A DNA stretch of 40,510 nt from DASXUC01 sp036505015 (lineage in GTDB: Bacteria; Sysuimicrobiota; Sysuimicrobiia; Sysuimicrobiales; Kaftiobacteriaceae): assembly GCA_036505015.1 (NCBI GenBank), contig DASXUC010000128.1, positions 1-40,510 of the forward strand. Direction: 5' to 3'. The notes under the pieces are model-generated. The model saw nothing but the letters and a program-made list of their open reading frames with translations. It had not been told where the DNA came from and did no database searches. This document shows positions 39,092-40,510 of this stretch, piece by piece. The translations under genes and the position numbers were made by a program. The stretch's first letter is position 1; the number at the start of each line of letters is the position of its first letter.

Positions 39092-40510
39092 CGCGGCCCC
39101 ACCCCCGCGGCCTGCGGCGCCATCGCGGCACGCTGCAGCATCCCGTCGAGGACCTGCTGCGTGAGCCGGCTGGCGCGGATGCGGGACGGCAGCAGATCGG
39201 CAAACAGGCCGAGTTCGGCGGTGGAATACCCGGAGTTGAAAAATGTCAGTCCCGCGTATGCCGCGGCGCCGATCACCACGCCCGCGGCGATCCCCATCCA
39301 CCCGGCCCCGGCGACCGCGCGCACGCCCAGCAGCAGACCCGCCGTCACCGCCACGTTGGCGGCGATGCGGCCGATGGCACCCCACGGCATGCGGATGCGG
39401 CCGATCCGCCGTGTCATCCAGTACACGACGAGGTTCTTCACGAGCAGCGCGGTCGCGGTGGTGAGCGCCATGCCCAGCGCGCCCAACGCGCGCACCAGGA
39501 AGACCGCCAGCGCAAAGTACAGCAGCACCGAGAGCTTCGACCACAGGATCAGGTCCATCCGCTCCAGGGCCTTGAGCACGAACCCGATCGGGTAGTAGTA
39601 CAGCGCCATGACGATGATGAACACGGAGAAAATCCGGCCCGCGTCCTGATACTGCACCCCGAAGGCCCGGACGAAGGCGGTGGTCGCGTAGACCAGACTG
39701 ACGGCGAGGATGAAACCAAGCACGGTCAGGTTGATCTTTGCCAGCGTCTGGAACATCTCGTTGAGTCTCGCCGGGGTGCGGTCGCGCTCGTAGGCCCGGT
39801 AAAAGGCGGATTCGAGGGGGCCTTTCAGCAGCGCGACCGGGACGAGCATCTCCACGAACTTGATGATCCGCGTCGGCACCGCGTAGATGGCAACCTGCAC
39901 GGCGGAGGTCAAATACGACAGCATCAGGTAGTCGCTGCGCGGGGAAAGCAGCTCCTGCGAGATGTCGTTGAGGAAACTGTACCGCCGGTAGCGGACCGCG
40001 GTGCGGTCCGCGAAGGGTCGTTGATGCCGCAGCGCATGCCACCACGAGCCACCCCCGACCGCACGGAAGACAACGGACACTCCCAGCAGGAACATCAGCG
40101 CATCGCCGCTGAGCTCCATCCACATCAGGGCGACCAGACTGCCCCCGCGCACGTAGAGGGTGACGATGAACGCCGCCTGGTAGAGACTCGTCAGCGCCCC
40201 GATGACAAACAGCGTTCGCTGCAGGAGCAGGCTCTCGATCGCGGCGGTAAGCAGAAAGTTCTGCGTCGTAAAGATCACAGCAGCCGCGAAGAGGGTGAAC
40301 GCCCGCTCGCTGCCCTGCAGCTTGAAGATCGGCGCGATGACGCCAAATCCCGCCACCAGCGCCACCGCCACCGCGGCGGTGAGGACGAATCGCGAGGCCA
40401 GCGCCCGGAGCAGAAACCCCGCCAGCTGCTCCCGCTCCTGCCGCGCATCGAGACGGGGCACGTACCGGGCGATCGACTCGGGCCACCCCAGCGACGTCAT
40501 CTTCCCGACC
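39088..40510 (-). CDS. Wzx-type polysaccharide flippase, 5' end cut by the window
   Basis: At least 470 residues, with 10 or more hydrophobic helices. The visible N-terminus LGWPESIARYVPRLDARQE matches the end of the second helix of this family (G-x-P-x-A-x-x-R-Y-V), and the frame stays open to the edge. The gene therefore almost certainly continues to the right, and the ATG at 40500 is internal. Later features: NFLLTAAIESLLLQRTLFVI, SPRSDYLMLSYLTSAVQVAI and the helix-rich second half. It is the third flippase here and the first gene seen of unit A, coupled by ATGA to the GT4. Confidence 0.83.
   Translation of the reverse strand, partial: VGKMTSLGWPESIARYVPRLDARQEREQLAGFLLRALASRFVLTAAVAVALVAGFGVIAPIFKLQGSERAFTLFAAAVIFTTQNFLLTAAIESLLLQRTLFVIGALTSLYQAAFIVTLYVRGGSLVALMWMELSGDALMFLLGVSVVFRAVGGGSWWHALRHQRPFADRTAVRYRRYSFLNDISQELLSPRSDYLMLSYLTSAVQVAIYAVPTRIIKFVEMLVPVALLKGPLESAFYRAYERDRTPARLNEMFQTLAKINLTVLGFILAVSLVYATTAFVRAFGVQYQDAGRIFSVFIIVMALYYYPIGFVLKALERMDLILWSKLSVLLYFALAVFLVRALGALGMALTTATALLVKNLVVYWMTRRIGRIRMPWGAIGRIAANVAVTAGLLLGVRAVAGAGWMGIAAGVVIGAAAYAGLTFFNSGYSTAELGLFADLLPSRIRASRLTQQVLDGMLQRAAMAPQAAGVGPR

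Noticed and set aside
39092..40486. Upstream extension of the GT4 frame at 37949 (would give 845 residues)
   Set aside because: It runs antiphase through the flippase gene and its translation is Arg/Gly/Ala-rich noise; the GT4 proper begins at the ATG at 39091.

Overview
This is a GC-rich bacterial window packed almost end to end with polysaccharide-biosynthesis genes. Thirty-seven of the 39 genes lie on the minus strand and are read from right to left. Spacing is very tight: most neighbours overlap by 1 to 17 bases (often ATGA or GTGA) or sit less than 15 bases apart, and GTG or TTG starts are common. No rRNA, tRNA, transposase, integrase or CRISPR array was seen. The phylum cannot be fixed from this sequence. 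Membrane polyprenyl-phosphate sugar transferase, Wzx-type flippases and a Wzy-type polymerase point to a Wzx/Wzy-dependent surface polysaccharide. No Wza, Wzz or ABC-type exporter is in view.

The minus strand falls into three transcription units, separated by two plus-strand methyltransferase genes whose 3' ends overlap the unit that ends there. Unit A runs from the right edge to about 22311: flippase, GT4, Gfo/Idh/MocA oxidoreductase, GT-B-like protein, polymerase, GT4, acetyltransferase, deacetylase, two sulfotransferases, CMP-sugar cytidylyltransferase, HpaI-type aldolase, GT2, D-2-hydroxyacid dehydrogenase, SDR, WbpM/CapD-type dehydratase and initiating sugar-phosphate transferase. Unit B runs from 21465 to 1831: GT4, UDP-glucose dehydrogenase, UDP-glucuronate decarboxylase, seven sulfotransferases, three further GT4 enzymes in its interior and a fourth at its end, two flippases, a deacetylase, a UDP-glucuronate 4-epimerase-like enzyme and a methyltransferase. 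Unit C holds a methyltransferase, followed by the 5' end of an ATP sulfurylase gene (sat) that leaves the window on the left and has its own candidate promoter.

The standout is nine different PAPS-type sulfotransferases in about 28 kb, beside a sulfate-activation gene. With enzymes for UDP-GlcA, UDP-Xyl and probably UDP-GalA, two de-N-acetylases, methyltransferases and an acetyltransferase, the locus looks like a factory for a densely sulfated, uronic-acid-containing exopolysaccharide or capsule, loosely comparable to animal glycosaminoglycans. Three of the sulfotransferases carry the K-E-x-H-(F/Y)-F signature of heparan-sulfate-type enzymes, and two of these are translationally coupled to a deacetylase. 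One sulfotransferase has four heptanucleotide repeats just inside its start codon, so it could be phase variable. A separate module (aldolase, cytidylyltransferase, dehydrogenases, GT2) suggests a CMP-activated 3-deoxy-2-keto sugar made without a NeuB/KdsA synthase. Functions are inferred from motifs read by eye; no database search was run.
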